Assembly (NCBI RefSeq): GCF_014653575.1
Contig: NZ_BNAQ01000001.1
Span: 434,001-498,000 of the forward strand
Source of the DNA: Sphingomonas glacialis
GTDB taxonomy: Bacteria > Pseudomonadota > Alphaproteobacteria > Sphingomonadales > Sphingomonadaceae
Direction: 5' to 3'
DNA: 64,000 nt
The translations under genes were made by a program, and so were the position numbers. Below are positions 26,147 through 35,348 of the stretch, piece by piece. A model generated the notes under the pieces. It saw only the letters and a list, made by a program, of their open reading frames with translations. It was not told the DNA's origin and did no database searches. The number at the start of each line of letters is the position of its first letter. Position 1 is the first letter of the stretch.

Positions 26147-26830
26147 ATGGGCTACACGCTGATCACCGCGAACCGGAATTATTCGAGCTGGTCGCTGCGG
26201 CCGTGGCTGTTGCTGCGCGCGCTCGAGATTCGGTTCGAGGATCGGCTCGAACCCTTCACGCAAGCCGTCAATTACGACGCCTTCCGGGCGTTTTCGCCGA
26301 CCGGCCAGGTCCCCGTGCTGCTCGACGGCGACCGCACCGTGTGGGATTCGCTCGGGATCGTCCTCTATCTCGCCGAGCGGCACCCCGGCGTCTGGCCGGA
26401 CGACGAAGCCGCGCGCGGCTGGGCGCAATGTGCCACCGCCGAAATGCACGGCGGCTTCGGCGCGGTGCGGAACGCCTATACGATGAACGTCGGCGTCCGG
26501 GTCAGCCCCCCCGCCCCGACCCCGGCGCTCGCCCGCGAGATCGCCAGGCTCGCCGAACTCTGGGCCGAGGGGCTCGATCGCTTCGGCGGGCCGTGGCTTG
26601 CCGGCCCGACGTTCAGCGCGGTCGATGCCTTTTTCGCGCCCGTCGCCTTCCGCGTGCGCACCTATGGCCTCGATGTCGGCGCCGCGGGCGCTGCGTGGGT
26701 CGCGCACATCCTCGAGCATCCGGCAATGCGCGAATGGGAAAGCGCCGCGCTCACCGAAAGCTGGCGCGAGGCGGCGCATGAGGCCGAGCTCGCCGCAGCG
26801 GGTACGATCACCGCAGATCATCGCGCATGA
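26147..26830 (+). CDS. glutathione S-transferase family protein
   Basis: 227 residues with an N-terminal thioredoxin-like domain (LITANRNYSSWSLRPWLLL, with Ser as probable catalytic residue) and the cis-Pro motif TGQVPVLLDG followed by VWDSLGIVLYLAE, and a C-terminal all-helical domain with FSAVDAFFAPVAFRV. This N-terminus is typical of the bacterial GST subgroup near zeta/maleylacetoacetate isomerase-like members. It starts 4 bp after scoB and overlaps the next gene by 4 bp. Confidence 0.9.
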   Translation: MGYTLITANRNYSSWSLRPWLLLRALEIRFEDRLEPFTQAVNYDAFRAFSPTGQVPVLLDGDRTVWDSLGIVLYLAERHPGVWPDDEAARGWAQCATAEMHGGFGAVRNAYTMNVGVRVSPPAPTPALAREIARLAELWAEGLDRFGGPWLAGPTFSAVDAFFAPVAFRVRTYGLDVGAAGAAWVAHILEHPAMREWESAALTESWREAAHEAELAAAGTITADHRA

Positions 26831-27714
26831 TCCGCTGGGCACTGGCGGGAATCGTGCTGCTCCTCGTCGTCGCCGGAGGAGCGCTTTACGCGCTCGTCTC
26901 GCCGCCCGGCCAGCTCAGCTTGCTCGACGCGGCGATGGGCGGCGGCTCGGGCACCGAACGCGCCGGCACCGCGATCCCCTTCGGGAGCGAGGGCCAGACG
27001 CTCGACGTGTGGCGCCCCGCCGGCCCGGTGACCAGGCGCCCGGTGCTGATCTTCTGGTACGGCGGCGGCTGGGTCGCGGGCACACGCCAGGGCTACGCCT
27101 TCGCCGCGCGCGCCTTTGCGCGAAACGGCTTCGTCGTAGTGGTGCCCGATTACCGCAAGGTCCCGCAGATCCGCTTCCCCGCGATGCTCCAGGACGGCGC
27201 GCAGGCGGTCAAATGGACGCGCGACCACATCGCAGCGTTTGGCGGCGACCCGACCCGCATCGGCGTCGCCGGCCATTCGGCGGGCGCCTATACCGTCGCG
27301 ATGCTGACGCTCGACTCGCGCTGGCTCGCCGCCGAGCAAGTCGACCCCAGGATCATCAAGGCCGCGGTCGGCCTGTCGGGCCCGTACGATTTCTACCCGT
27401 TCGACAAGAAGCGCTCGATCGACGCGATGCAGGGCGCGAAGGACCCGCTGATGACGCAGCCGATCCACTTCGCGCGCGGTGACGCCGCGCCGATGCTGCT
27501 CGTCACCTCGACCGAGGACACCGAGGTCCGCCCGCGCAACGCGATCCATCTGACGGCTGCGCTGAAAGCACAGGGCGGCGCAGTCGAGTTCCGCAACTAT
27601 CCCGGCATCAACCACGAGAATGTCGCGATGGCGCTGTCGGTGCCGTTCCGCGGCAAGGCGCCGGTGCTCGCCGACAGCGTCGCCTTCCTGAACCGGACGA
27701 TGCCCGCGCGCTGA
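26827..27714 (+). CDS. alpha/beta hydrolase (esterase/lipase, BD-FAE-like)
   Basis: 295 residues. An N-terminal hydrophobic anchor or signal (residues 4-25) is followed by an alpha/beta-hydrolase fold: FWYGGGWVAGT is the oxyanion HGGG-type loop (His replaced by Tyr), and GHSAGAY holds the nucleophile Ser; the catalytic His is probably in PGINHENVA. Resembles carboxylesterases of the BD-FAE/Abhydrolase_3 group, probably periplasmic or membrane-tethered. The ATG overlaps the GST stop (ATGA). Confidence 0.88.
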   Translation: MIRWALAGIVLLLVVAGGALYALVSPPGQLSLLDAAMGGGSGTERAGTAIPFGSEGQTLDVWRPAGPVTRRPVLIFWYGGGWVAGTRQGYAFAARAFARNGFVVVVPDYRKVPQIRFPAMLQDGAQAVKWTRDHIAAFGGDPTRIGVAGHSAGAYTVAMLTLDSRWLAAEQVDPRIIKAAVGLSGPYDFYPFDKKRSIDAMQGAKDPLMTQPIHFARGDAAPMLLVTSTEDTEVRPRNAIHLTAALKAQGGAVEFRNYPGINHENVAMALSVPFRGKAPVLADSVAFLNRTMPAR

Positions 27715-27947
27715 GCCGCGCACGCGCGCGACGCGCCTTTGCGAACAATCGCATCCGTTGTGCAGCGGAAATATCCAGGACCGCCCGCCGTCGTCCGCGC
27801 GCGCGCGCGTGGTTCGGGTCGTTTCGGAGCCAACATCGCCTGCGCGCGCCTTTTGCGTCGGCTAAGCCCTGCGCGACAGCGATCGGACCCGATTTCCCCG
27901 ACGCTGCCGCGCACCGCGTTCCCCATCACGCAGCGAAGGAGAGTGGA

Positions 27948-28349
27948 GTGGCAAGCTCGGCAACCGTGTTCATCCAGATCTGGGTCGATATCAACGCGAT
28001 CCAGAACGGCTCGACCAGGGGCGTCTATGCCGTCGACAACCGCGTCGGCGCGGGCAGCACCAACGAAGGCACGCCCAACCTGCTGACGCAGGTGACCAAT
28101 GGCTCGACGATCCAATGGAACGTCTACAACATCGATGCGACCAGCACGGTCGTCCCGACGCTCACCGCGATCGGCAACGCCAACATCTGGGGCGCGGGCG
28201 GCCAGCCGCAAGCCGACGGCACCGGCGCCTTTGTCGGCCAGGTCCAGGCGACCGGTCAGGATGCTTACCAAGTCACGATCAACGCCCAGAAGCAGCCGGG
28301 CAGCGCGGGCATCACGATCAATTTCGACCCGTCGATGGCGGTGAAATAA
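27948..28349 (+). CDS. AidA/PixA-family protein (first of two)
   Basis: 133 residues from a GTG with an AGGAG site 6 bp upstream. The pattern IWVDINAIQNG, RGVYAVDNRVGAGSTNEG and a late NFDPSMAVK is that of the AidA/PixA (inclusion-body protein) family. Those proteins are abundant, cytoplasmic, beta-rich, and in some genera quorum-sensing controlled and linked to host interaction. There is no signal peptide or membrane segment. Its paralogue follows 54 bp downstream. Function here is unknown. Confidence 0.82.
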   Translation: MASSATVFIQIWVDINAIQNGSTRGVYAVDNRVGAGSTNEGTPNLLTQVTNGSTIQWNVYNIDATSTVVPTLTAIGNANIWGAGGQPQADGTGAFVGQVQATGQDAYQVTINAQKQPGSAGITINFDPSMAVK

Positions 28350-28403
28350 GCGCGCGACGCGCGCCCGGTCCGATCTTCTCGAAATCGCAAAGGAATCGTC
28401 ACA

Positions 28404-28883
28404 ATGATGAGCGCATCCAACCTCGTGCTGGTGCAGACGGCGGTGCTGCAGCCCCAGGCTTTCGTTACCATCGCGGTCGACACCGCCTATGTCGCCTCGC
28501 AGCAGGGCCAGAACATCAGCCACGGCGTCTATATGATGGACAATCAGGTCTCGAACGGCAGCACCAACGAAGGCCAGATGGAGCTGTCGACCGTCGTCCC
28601 GGTCGGCTCGCTGATCGGCTTCAACACCGTGCCGATCAATCCCGGCAGCGGCGATACCGTGATCATCACCGGTTTCACCGTGTCGCAGGGGTCGGTGTTC
28701 GGCTCGCAGGGCTATCCACAGCAGCAACCGCCGATCGGTACCGAACCGGTCGGCGCCTATTGGATCGGTCAGGCGATGAATGTCGGCCACCAGACCTATC
28801 AGATCCAGATCAAGGTGACGGTCGGGCAGCTCCGCCCGATCTCCTATTACGTCAATTGGGACCCCTTTATCACTGCAAAGTGA
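28404..28883 (+). CDS. AidA/PixA-family protein (second of two)
   Basis: 159 residues, closely related in layout to the preceding gene: IAVDTAYVASQQG, HGVYMMDNQVSNGSTNEG (residues 40-57) and a C-terminal YYVNWDPFITAK, which ends with the DPF signature of AidA-type proteins. It carries an additional Gln/Pro-rich loop (YPQQQPP). An AAGGA site lies before ATGATG. A hairpin follows the stop. Likely co-transcribed with the first gene; possible hetero-oligomer. Confidence 0.85.
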   Translation: MMSASNLVLVQTAVLQPQAFVTIAVDTAYVASQQGQNISHGVYMMDNQVSNGSTNEGQMELSTVVPVGSLIGFNTVPINPGSGDTVIITGFTVSQGSVFGSQGYPQQQPPIGTEPVGAYWIGQAMNVGHQTYQIQIKVTVGQLRPISYYVNWDPFITAK

Positions 28884-28893
28884 GGGAGCGGGG

Positions 28894-28919
28894 CTGCGCG
28901 TACCGACGGGTACGCGCAG
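28894..28919 (+). terminator. strong hairpin after the AidA/PixA genes
   Basis: CTGCGCGTACC (28894-28904) and GGTACGCGCAG (28909-28919) form a perfect 11-bp stem with a GACG loop, 10 bp after the stop at 28883. No T-run follows, so it may be a Rho-dependent end or mRNA-stabilising element instead of an intrinsic terminator. Confidence 0.6.
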
Positions 28920-28997
28920 TCGCCGCCTTGCGCGCGGCGCAACTTCCGGCATCCAAAGCTTTGCCTCGGCGCATCTTTCGGCTAGGGCGAGCGCCTT

Positions 28998-30434
28998 ATG
29001 GCGAACCACCCCCGCACCTTGTACGAAAAAATCTGGGCCGACCACGTCGTCGAACAGCGCGACGACGGCACCTGCCTGATCTATATCGACCGTCACCTCG
29101 TCCACGAAGTGACCAGCCCGCAGGCTTTCTCCGGCCTCCGCGCGAACGGCCGCACCGTCCGCCGCCCCGACCTCACGCTCGCGGTGCCCGACCATAACTT
29201 GCCGACCACCGCGCGCCGCGACGCCGGGGGGCGTCCGCTGCCGATCGCCGATCCCGAAAGCGCGGCGCAGCTCGACGCGCTGACCCGCAACACCGCCGAT
29301 TTCGGCATCGACTATATCGATGCCCTCGCCCCCGCACAGGGTATTGTCCATGTCGTCGGCCCCGAGCAGGGCTTCACCCTCCCCGGCACGACGCTCGTCT
29401 GCGGCGATAGCCACACCTCGGCACACGGCGCACTCGGCGCGCTGGCCTTCGGCATCGGCACGAGCGAGGTCGAGCATGTGCTCGCCACGCAGACGCTGCT
29501 GCTCGGCCAGTCGAAGACGATGGAAGTCCGCGTCGACGGCACGCTCGGCTTCGGCGTCTCGGCGAAGGACGTTGCGCTCGCGATCATCGGCAAGCTCGGT
29601 GCCGCCGGCGGGACGGGCTATGTCCTCGAATATACCGGCTCGACGATCCGCGAGATGTCGATCGAGGGCCGCCTGACGATCGCTAACATGTCGATCGAAG
29701 CGGGCGCGCGCGCCGGCCTCGTCGCGCCCGACGAGACGACCTTCGCCTATTTGAAGGGCCGCCCGATGGCGCCCAAAGATGCCGATTGGGACGAGGCGCT
29801 CGCCTATTGGCGCACGCTGCCGAGCGACCTTGGCGCGGTGTACGACGCGGTCGTCACGATCGACGCGGCCGAGATCGCCCCGCTGCTGACCTGGGGCACC
29901 TCGCCCGAGGACGTCGTGCCGATCACCGGCGTCGTCCCCGATCCCGACAGCTTCGCCGATCCCGCCAAGCGCGACGCCGCGCGCAAGTCGCTCGCTTATA
30001 TGGGCCTCACCGCGGGCACCGCGATGCAGGACGTCGGCGTCGATTACGTCTTCATCGGCAGCTGCACCAACAGCCGCATCGAGGATCTGCGCGCCGCCGC
30101 GAAGGTCGCCGACGGGCGTCACGTCGCCGATGGCGTCACCGCGCTCGTCGTGCCCGGTTCGGGGCTGGTCAAGGCGCAGGCGGAGTCAGAGGGGCTCGAC
30201 CGCATCTTCCTCGCCGCCGGGTTCGAATGGCGCGAGCCGGGGTGCTCGATGTGCCTGGCGATGAACCCCGACAAAGTGCCGCCGGGGCAACGCTGCGCTT
30301 CCACTTCGAACCGCAATTTCGTAGGACGGCAAGGACCGGGTGCGCGCACGCATCTGGTTTCACCCGCGATGGCGGCTGCGGCCGCCGTCACGGGGAGACT
30401 GAGCGATGTTCGTAACCTGGTTACGAGTTCTTGA
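28998..30434 (+). CDS. leuC: 3-isopropylmalate dehydratase, large subunit
   Basis: Isomerises 2- to 3-isopropylmalate in leucine synthesis with LeuD; aconitase family, [4Fe-4S] cluster. 478 residues. [26 protein letters not shown] and GSCTNSR, and late [10 protein letters not shown] are the standard motifs, the cysteines in the last two binding the cluster. [19 protein letters not shown] confirms the isopropylmalate subfamily. Heads leuC-small ORF-leuD-oxidoreductase. Confidence 0.97.
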   Translation: MANHPRTLYEKIWADHVVEQRDDGTCLIYIDRHLVHEVTSPQAFSGLRANGRTVRRPDLTLAVPDHNLPTTARRDAGGRPLPIADPESAAQLDALTRNTADFGIDYIDALAPAQGIVHVVGPEQGFTLPGTTLVCGDSHTSAHGALGALAFGIGTSEVEHVLATQTLLLGQSKTMEVRVDGTLGFGVSAKDVALAIIGKLGAAGGTGYVLEYTGSTIREMSIEGRLTIANMSIEAGARAGLVAPDETTFAYLKGRPMAPKDADWDEALAYWRTLPSDLGAVYDAVVTIDAAEIAPLLTWGTSPEDVVPITGVVPDPDSFADPAKRDAARKSLAYMGLTAGTAMQDVGVDYVFIGSCTNSRIEDLRAAAKVADGRHVADGVTALVVPGSGLVKAQAESEGLDRIFLAAGFEWREPGCSMCLAMNPDKVPPGQRCASTSNRNFVGRQGPGARTHLVSPAMAAAAAVTGRLSDVRNLVTSS

Positions 30435-30444
30435 GGGGCATTGT

Positions 30445-30558
30445 ATGAAGCGCGTTCTGGTTTTGCTCGTGATGGGCACCATTCTCAGCGGGATGGCCGC
30501 CTATGTCGCCACCGCCAAGACCAATGCGGCGACCACGCCGACATCAACCGGACGCTAA
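30445..30558 (+). CDS. 37-residue small membrane/exported peptide between leuC and leuD
   Basis: Short ORF MKRVLVLLVMGTILSGMAAY then VATAKTNAATTPTSTGR, with a GAGGGG ribosome site 8 bp before the ATG. One N-terminal hydrophobic helix after two basic residues suggests either a signal peptide or a single-pass membrane peptide, with a Thr/Ala-rich tail. It is tightly packed, 10 bp after leuC and 3 bp before leuD. I know no named family. Gene status rests on start context, composition and spacing. Confidence 0.6.
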   Translation: MKRVLVLLVMGTILSGMAAYVATAKTNAATTPTSTGR

Positions 30559-30561
30559 CGC

Positions 30562-31191
30562 ATGCAGCCAGTGACGCAGGTTTCGGGCAAGGCCTATCCC
30601 TGGGGCCAGAAGAACGTCGATACCGACGTCATCATCCCCGCGCACTGGCTCAAGACGATCACCCGCGAGGGGCTCGGCAAGGGCGCGTTCGAAACGGTGC
30701 GCGCGGTCCCCGGCAACATCTTCGACGATCCGCGCTATGCCGGATCGCCGATGCTGATCGCGGGCGACAATTTCGGCTGCGGGTCGAGCCGCGAGCATGC
30801 CGCCTGGGCGCTCGCCGACATGGGCATCCGCGCCGTCCTCGCGCCGAGCTTTTCCGACATCTTTTCGGGCAACGCCTTCAAGAACGGGATCGTTGCGGTC
30901 GTGCTGCCGCAGGACGCGATCGACCGCTTGATCGAGGTCGCGCAAGACCAGCCGATCACCGTCGATCTCGAGACGATGACCGTCACCACCCCCTATCAGG
31001 ATCGCTTCGACTTCGAACTCGACGCGTTTCGTCGCCAGTGCCTGATGGAAGGGCTGGACGAGATCGGTCTTACGCTGGCAAGAGATACCCAGATTTCGAA
31101 ATACGAAGCCGGGGTAAAAGAACACCGGCCGTGGATGAGCGGAGACCGGGCACATGCGAGCACTTCTGTCGAAAGCGACGGGCGGACCTGA
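30562..31191 (+). CDS. leuD: 3-isopropylmalate dehydratase, small subunit
   Basis: Small subunit partner of LeuC. 209 residues. [16 protein letters not shown] at the start, [17 protein letters not shown] and [17 protein letters not shown] are diagnostic. The last 13 codons overlap the next gene by 38 bp in another frame, an unusually long overlap that includes the ribosome site of the oxidoreductase gene. Confidence 0.96.
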   Translation: MQPVTQVSGKAYPWGQKNVDTDVIIPAHWLKTITREGLGKGAFETVRAVPGNIFDDPRYAGSPMLIAGDNFGCGSSREHAAWALADMGIRAVLAPSFSDIFSGNAFKNGIVAVVLPQDAIDRLIEVAQDQPITVDLETMTVTTPYQDRFDFELDAFRRQCLMEGLDEIGLTLARDTQISKYEAGVKEHRPWMSGDRAHASTSVESDGRT

Positions 31192-32155
31192 AACTCTAGG
31201 TCTCGACGAACTGCCCGATCCGGTGGCGGGCGCGGGGCAAGTCGTGGTCGCGGTGAAGGCCTGCGCGATCAACTATCCCGACGTGCTGATCATCGAGGAC
31301 AAATATCAATTCAAGCCGCAACGCCCGTTCGCGCCGGGCGGCGAGATCGCCGGCGTGATCGAGAGCATCGGCGAAGGCGTGACCGGCTGGAGCGTCGGCG
31401 ACCGCGTGATCGGCATGACCGGGCACGGTGGGCTGGTCGAGAAGGTCGCGGTGCCGGCCGGCTCGCTCTACCCGCTCCCGCCCGAGCGCGATTTCGCCGA
31501 GGGTGCGGCGCTGCTGCTCACCTATGCCACCACGATCCACGCGCTGCTCGACCGCGGGCATATCGCCGAGGGGCAGAGCCTGCTCGTGCTCGGCGCGGCG
31601 GGTGGCGTCGGCTTGGCGGCGATCGAACTCGGCAAGGCGTTCGGCGCGCGCGTCGTCGCGGCAGTGTCGTCCGAGGAAAAGGCGCAGGCCGCGCGCGATG
31701 CGGGTGCCGACGAGACGCTGATCTACGCCCGCGCGCCGTTCGACAAGGACCAGTCCAAGGCGCTGGCCGAACAGTTCAAGGCGCTCGGCGGAAAGGCCGG
31801 CTACGACGTGATCTACGATCCGGTCGGCGGCGACTATGCCGAGCCCGCGCTGCGCTCGATCGCATGGGAGGGGCGCTATCTCGTCGTCGGCTTCCCCGCC
31901 GGCATCCCCAAGCTCCCGCTCAACCTGACGCTGCTCAAGAGCTGCGACGTCTGCGGCGTCTTCTGGGGCGCCTTCGCCGCACGCGATCCCAAGGCCAACG
32001 CCGCACACATCGCGCGGCTCTTCCAGCTGTGGCAGGACGGCAAGATCGCCCCGCGCGTCACCGAGACCTTCGCATTCGAGGATGGCGGCAAGGCGATCGC
32101 CAAGATGGCGGCGCGGGCCGCGATCGGGAAGCTGGTGGTCAAGGTAGCGGACTGA
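31154..32155 (+). CDS. zinc-independent quinone oxidoreductase (MDR family)
   Basis: NADPH:quinone-oxidoreductase-like medium-chain reductase, 333 residues. [17 protein letters not shown], the [18 protein letters not shown] motif and the Rossmann [21 protein letters not shown] with following [16 protein letters not shown] are the QOR pattern. The zinc ligands of alcohol dehydrogenases are missing. The start overlaps leuD by 38 bp, so translation is probably coupled. The link with leucine synthesis is not explained. Confidence 0.9.
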   Translation: MRALLSKATGGPETLGLDELPDPVAGAGQVVVAVKACAINYPDVLIIEDKYQFKPQRPFAPGGEIAGVIESIGEGVTGWSVGDRVIGMTGHGGLVEKVAVPAGSLYPLPPERDFAEGAALLLTYATTIHALLDRGHIAEGQSLLVLGAAGGVGLAAIELGKAFGARVVAAVSSEEKAQAARDAGADETLIYARAPFDKDQSKALAEQFKALGGKAGYDVIYDPVGGDYAEPALRSIAWEGRYLVVGFPAGIPKLPLNLTLLKSCDVCGVFWGAFAARDPKANAAHIARLFQLWQDGKIAPRVTETFAFEDGGKAIAKMAARAAIGKLVVKVAD

Positions 32156-32166
32156 GGCCCCCTTCC

Positions 32167-32446
32167 GTCACCCTGGCCCTGTGCCGGGGTCGACCGTCCC
32201 CCATACGCCTCATCGGCAGCGGGTACGGTACGGTGGACCCCGGGACAAGCCCGGGGTGACGACGGAGGGAGCGTCGGCCCCAGGCCATGCAACTTTCTCT
32301 TCTTCTGCTCCGCGTCCTCTGCGCCTCTGCGCGAACCATCTTCTTTTTTGCGCGCAGAGGCGCGGAGGACGCAGAGGCGTCGCTCTTCGTGTCTTCGCGC
32401 CTTCGCGTGAACCAGCCTTCTTTTAGACGCGAAGACGCGAAAGCGG
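32167..32446. repeat. composite dispersed repeat, copy 1
   Basis: Non-coding region between convergent genes. First unit: inverted arms 32167-32197 and 32230-32260 (26 of 31 matching). Second unit, 32310-32377: an inverted pair around TTTTTTG, arms of the type GCGTCCTCTGCGCCTCTGCG. Third unit, 32391-32442: inverted arms of the type TCTTCGCGCCTTCGCGT and ACGCGAAGACGCGAA. The same modular order recurs at 41911-42196. The mntH stop lies just past its right end. Confidence 0.9.
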
Positions 32447-32447
32447 C

Positions 32448-33872
32448 TTACGAACTGGCTACGCGCCCCGCCGCCACCCGGCGCTCCGACACCCAGACAT
32501 AGAGCGCAAACACCACCACCACCGCCGCCATCACGCCGACCCACACCGGCCCGATCGTCTCCCACAGCAGATAGACGTTGAGCGCCGCGATCACGCTGCA
32601 GATCGCGTAGCCAACGACCTTCACCCATAGCGGATTGGCATAGTCCCCCATCCGCGCGCGGCTGCTCGTCACCATCATCAGCGGGAAGATCGCGAACGGC
32701 AGCTGCATCGACAGCACGACCTGCGACACCACGAGCAGCGCGACGGTATCCTTGCCCCCGCTCGCCGAGATCACCACCAAGGCTGGCACGATCGCGATCC
32801 CGCGCGTCACCAGCCGGCGGATCCACGGCGCGATGCGAATCCGCAGGAACCCCTCCATCACGATCTGCCCGGCAAGCGTCCCCGTGATCGTGCTCGACTG
32901 CCCCGAGGCCAGCAGCGCCAGCGCAAACGCCGTCGCCGCCACGCCGCCCAAAGCCGGGCGCAGCAACTCGAACGCCTGGCGCAGATCATCCACCACGATC
33001 CCCGAGCGCCAGAACACCGCCGCCGCCAGCACCAGGATCGCGGCATTGACGAAGAACGCGGCGCCCAGCGCGAGCACGGTATCGAGCGTGTTGAACCACA
33101 AGGCCGCCTTGACGTCGCGCGGCGTGCGCCCGACCGCGCGCGTCTGGACGATCGAGCTGTGCAGATAGAGGTTATGCGGCATCACGGTCGCGCCGAGGAT
33201 GCCGAGCGCCACCAGCAACGCAGCGGTATTCGGAATCGCCGGCGTCACCGCCCCCAAGGCCACCGCGCTCCAGTCGGGCTTGGCGAGAAAGATCGTGTAG
33301 ACGAAGCACAACGCGATCGTCGCGATCAGCGCCATCACCACCGCCTCGATCTTGCGGAAGCCGAGGTTGATGAGCAGCAGCAACAGCAGCACGTCGAGCC
33401 CGGTGACGAGCACGCCCCACACCAGCGGCAGCCCGAGCAGCAAGTTGAGCGCCACCGCCGAGCCGACCACCTCGGCCAGATCGCAGGCGATGATCGCGAT
33501 CTCGCACAGCAGCCACAGCGCCACCGCGACGGGCCGCGGATAATAATCGTGGCACGACTGCGCGAGGTCGCGCCCCGTCACGATCCCGAGCCGCGCGCAG
33601 AGGATCTGCAGGAAGATCGCCATCAGGTTCGACGCGAGGATGACCCACAGCAGACTGTAGCCGAACTGGCTTCCGCCAGCGAGATCGGTCCCCCAATTGC
33701 CCGGGTCCATATAGCCGACCGAGACCAGGAACCCCGGCCCGGCAAAGCCCAGCCATTGCCGCCAGCCCGAACGCCGCGCATCGCCCGTCGCCCATACCTT
33801 GAGCGTGCGGTGCGCCTCGGGCAGCGACGGCGCCAGGTCTGGCGGAGAGGATCGGTCGGGCAATGTGGCCAT
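32448..33872 (-). CDS. mntH: Nramp-family divalent metal transporter
   Basis: Proton-coupled Mn2+/Fe2+ importer in the inner membrane, 474 residues and about eleven membrane helices. Metal-site helices are complete: SVGYMDPGNWGTD (DPGN) and GATVMPHNLYLHSS (MPH). The start MATLPDRSS at 33872 was chosen over a longer open frame. Its 3' end abuts the composite repeat. No clear manganese-responsive operator was seen upstream. Confidence 0.95.
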   Translation of the reverse strand: MATLPDRSSPPDLAPSLPEAHRTLKVWATGDARRSGWRQWLGFAGPGFLVSVGYMDPGNWGTDLAGGSQFGYSLLWVILASNLMAIFLQILCARLGIVTGRDLAQSCHDYYPRPVAVALWLLCEIAIIACDLAEVVGSAVALNLLLGLPLVWGVLVTGLDVLLLLLLINLGFRKIEAVVMALIATIALCFVYTIFLAKPDWSAVALGAVTPAIPNTAALLVALGILGATVMPHNLYLHSSIVQTRAVGRTPRDVKAALWFNTLDTVLALGAAFFVNAAILVLAAAVFWRSGIVVDDLRQAFELLRPALGGVAATAFALALLASGQSSTITGTLAGQIVMEGFLRIRIAPWIRRLVTRGIAIVPALVVISASGGKDTVALLVVSQVVLSMQLPFAIFPLMMVTSSRARMGDYANPLWVKVVGYAICSVIAALNVYLLWETIGPVWVGVMAAVVVVFALYVWVSERRVAAGRVASS

Positions 33873-34072
33873 TGATGGTCGAAATCCCGGCTTTGGACAG
33901 TGAAGCGATCGATTGCGTGTAAACCGATGCGGGCTGTCCCGGCTACGGCCAAGCAAGCGATTCAGATGCGACAAAGTTGCTTTCGATGCGAAGCCGCGCG
34001 GCGGGCGTTGCGCATGCCCTGCAGCACGCTTATCTCGAAGGCGCTATTTCGACAGGCCCAAGGGGACCGACC

Positions 34073-34396
34073 ATGACCACTTTCGACGATCGCGAGCGCG
34101 CTTTCGAAACCAAATATGCCCGCGACGAAGAAGTTGCCTTCCGGATCGTGGCGCGCCGAAACCGGTTGCTCGGGCAATGGGCGGCAACGCAGATGAAGCT
34201 GACCAAGGAAGAATCGGACGCCTATGCCACCGCCGTGGTGCAGGCCGATTTCGAGGAAGCCGGCGACGAGGACGTGATCCGCAAGCTCGTCAGCGACTTG
34301 ACCGCCGCAGGTGTCGAGATCGACGAGCCGGCGATTCGCCGCGCGATCGAGGAAAAGACCGTCGAGGCGCGTCGCCAGTTGATGGGGTCGCAATAA
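34073..34396 (+). CDS. DUF1476 protein, ATP synthase zeta-type inhibitor
   Basis: A 107-residue all-helical protein of DUF1476, known in Paracoccus and relatives as the zeta subunit that inhibits F1-ATPase. MTTFDDRERAFETKYARDEE is the N-terminal inhibitory region; the rest (QWAATQMKLTKEESDAYA, DVIRKLVSDL) is the four-helix body. It is cytoplasmic and acts at the F1 catalytic sector. First gene of a three-gene unit with bolA and grxD; the bolA ATG overlaps its stop by one base. Confidence 0.9.
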   Translation: MTTFDDRERAFETKYARDEEVAFRIVARRNRLLGQWAATQMKLTKEESDAYATAVVQADFEEAGDEDVIRKLVSDLTAAGVEIDEPAIRRAIEEKTVEARRQLMGSQ

Positions 34397-34635
34397 TGCC
34401 GATGGCCGCCGATGAGATCGTCTCGCTGATCGTCGCGGGAATCCCCGACGCGCAGGTCGAGATGACCGATCTTGCGGGCGACAACAACCATTGGGCCGCC
34501 CGCGTCGTGTCGGAAAGTTTCCGCGGGCTGCCCCGCCTCAAGCAACAGCGCGCCGTCTACGCCGCGCTCGGTGACAAGATGGGGGGCGTGCTCCACGCGC
34601 TCCAGTTGACCACCGCCGTACCAGTCCAGGAGTAA
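34396..34635 (+). CDS. BolA family protein
   Basis: 79 residues with the KH-like BolA fold: [27 protein letters not shown] and [20 protein letters not shown] (given in part). It is the short BolA type that forms Fe-S-bridged dimers with CGFS glutaredoxins, and the monothiol glutaredoxin is encoded 4 bp later, supporting that role in Fe-S trafficking or iron sensing. A His in the LHALQL segment is the likely cluster ligand. Confidence 0.94.
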   Translation: MPMAADEIVSLIVAGIPDAQVEMTDLAGDNNHWAARVVSESFRGLPRLKQQRAVYAALGDKMGGVLHALQLTTAVPVQE

Positions 34636-34639
34636 ACCT

Positions 34640-34975
34640 ATGAGCACCGATCCAGACCAGATCCGCATCGCCGAACTCGTCCAGAAGGACGACGTCGTCC
34701 TGTTCATGAAGGGCAGCCCGCTCTTCCCGCAGTGCGGCTTTTCGAGCCGGGCGGTCGCGATCCTCAACCATCTCGGCGCCGAGTTCGGCAGCGTCGACGT
34801 GCTGCAGGACCAGGGCGTCCGCCAGGGGATCAAGCAATTCTCCGACTGGCCGACGATCCCGCAGCTCTATGTGAAGGGCGAATTCGTCGGCGGATCGGAC
34901 ATCATGATGGAGATGTACGAGAGCGGCGAGCTCGCCGCACTGCTCGAGGAACAGGGCGTTTCGACCGAGAAGTGA
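34640..34975 (+). CDS. grxD: monothiol glutaredoxin, Grx4/CGFS type
   Basis: 111 residues. Active motif CGFS at residue 32 within [15 protein letters not shown], the [17 protein letters not shown] glutathione-binding loop after it. CGFS glutaredoxins bind [2Fe-2S] clusters with glutathione and pair with BolA proteins. Third gene of the DUF1476-bolA-grxD unit. Confidence 0.96.
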   Translation: MSTDPDQIRIAELVQKDDVVLFMKGSPLFPQCGFSSRAVAILNHLGAEFGSVDVLQDQGVRQGIKQFSDWPTIPQLYVKGEFVGGSDIMMEMYESGELAALLEEQGVSTEK

Positions 34976-35348
34976 GGATGCCGGGTCGGGCGGGCCGCGC
35001 TCTGTAGCGCTGGCCCGCCCTGCTGAAGCGATTATCGCTCGGCGTACACAGAGTAGTGCACCCCGCGTGCCAGTTTTGAGAAATCCCGGTTTCTCGCGCT
35101 TTCAACTAGTTAACGCCGATAGCCGCAAGGTTGCAGCTGTAAGATTTTTCGACAGATAGCCGCCCGCTCGCCGCACATCGTTCCCCGGCGAAGGCCGGGC
35201 CTAGTCGCGGCGTCGCCGATCGGGCGCGCGACTGTTCCCCTTACCGCCATCGCAACTGGGCCCTGGCCTTCGCCGGGGAATGCGACGTTTCTCACGCCAC
35301 TTGCGGCCCCGCAGAGCCCTACCCAAGCCGCCGCGGCCCCGCTACAAA
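34976..35348. other. intergenic region holding a palindromic repeat
   Basis: 373 bp between grxD and the TPP-enzyme gene. The first 200 bp show nothing recognisable. From 35181 to 35280 lies an inverted repeat (TTCCCCGGCGAAGGCC and its complement at both ends). The promoter for the gene at 35349 must lie within or after the repeat. Confidence 0.6.
35181..35280. repeat. inverted repeat with TTCCCCGGCGAAGGCC arms
   Basis: Left arm begins TTCCCCGGCGAAGGCC at 35181; the right arm ends GGCCTTCGCCGGGGAA at 35280, a perfect 16-base match, extended imperfectly inward. About 55 bp lie between. A typical sphingomonad intergenic element. Confidence 0.85.
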
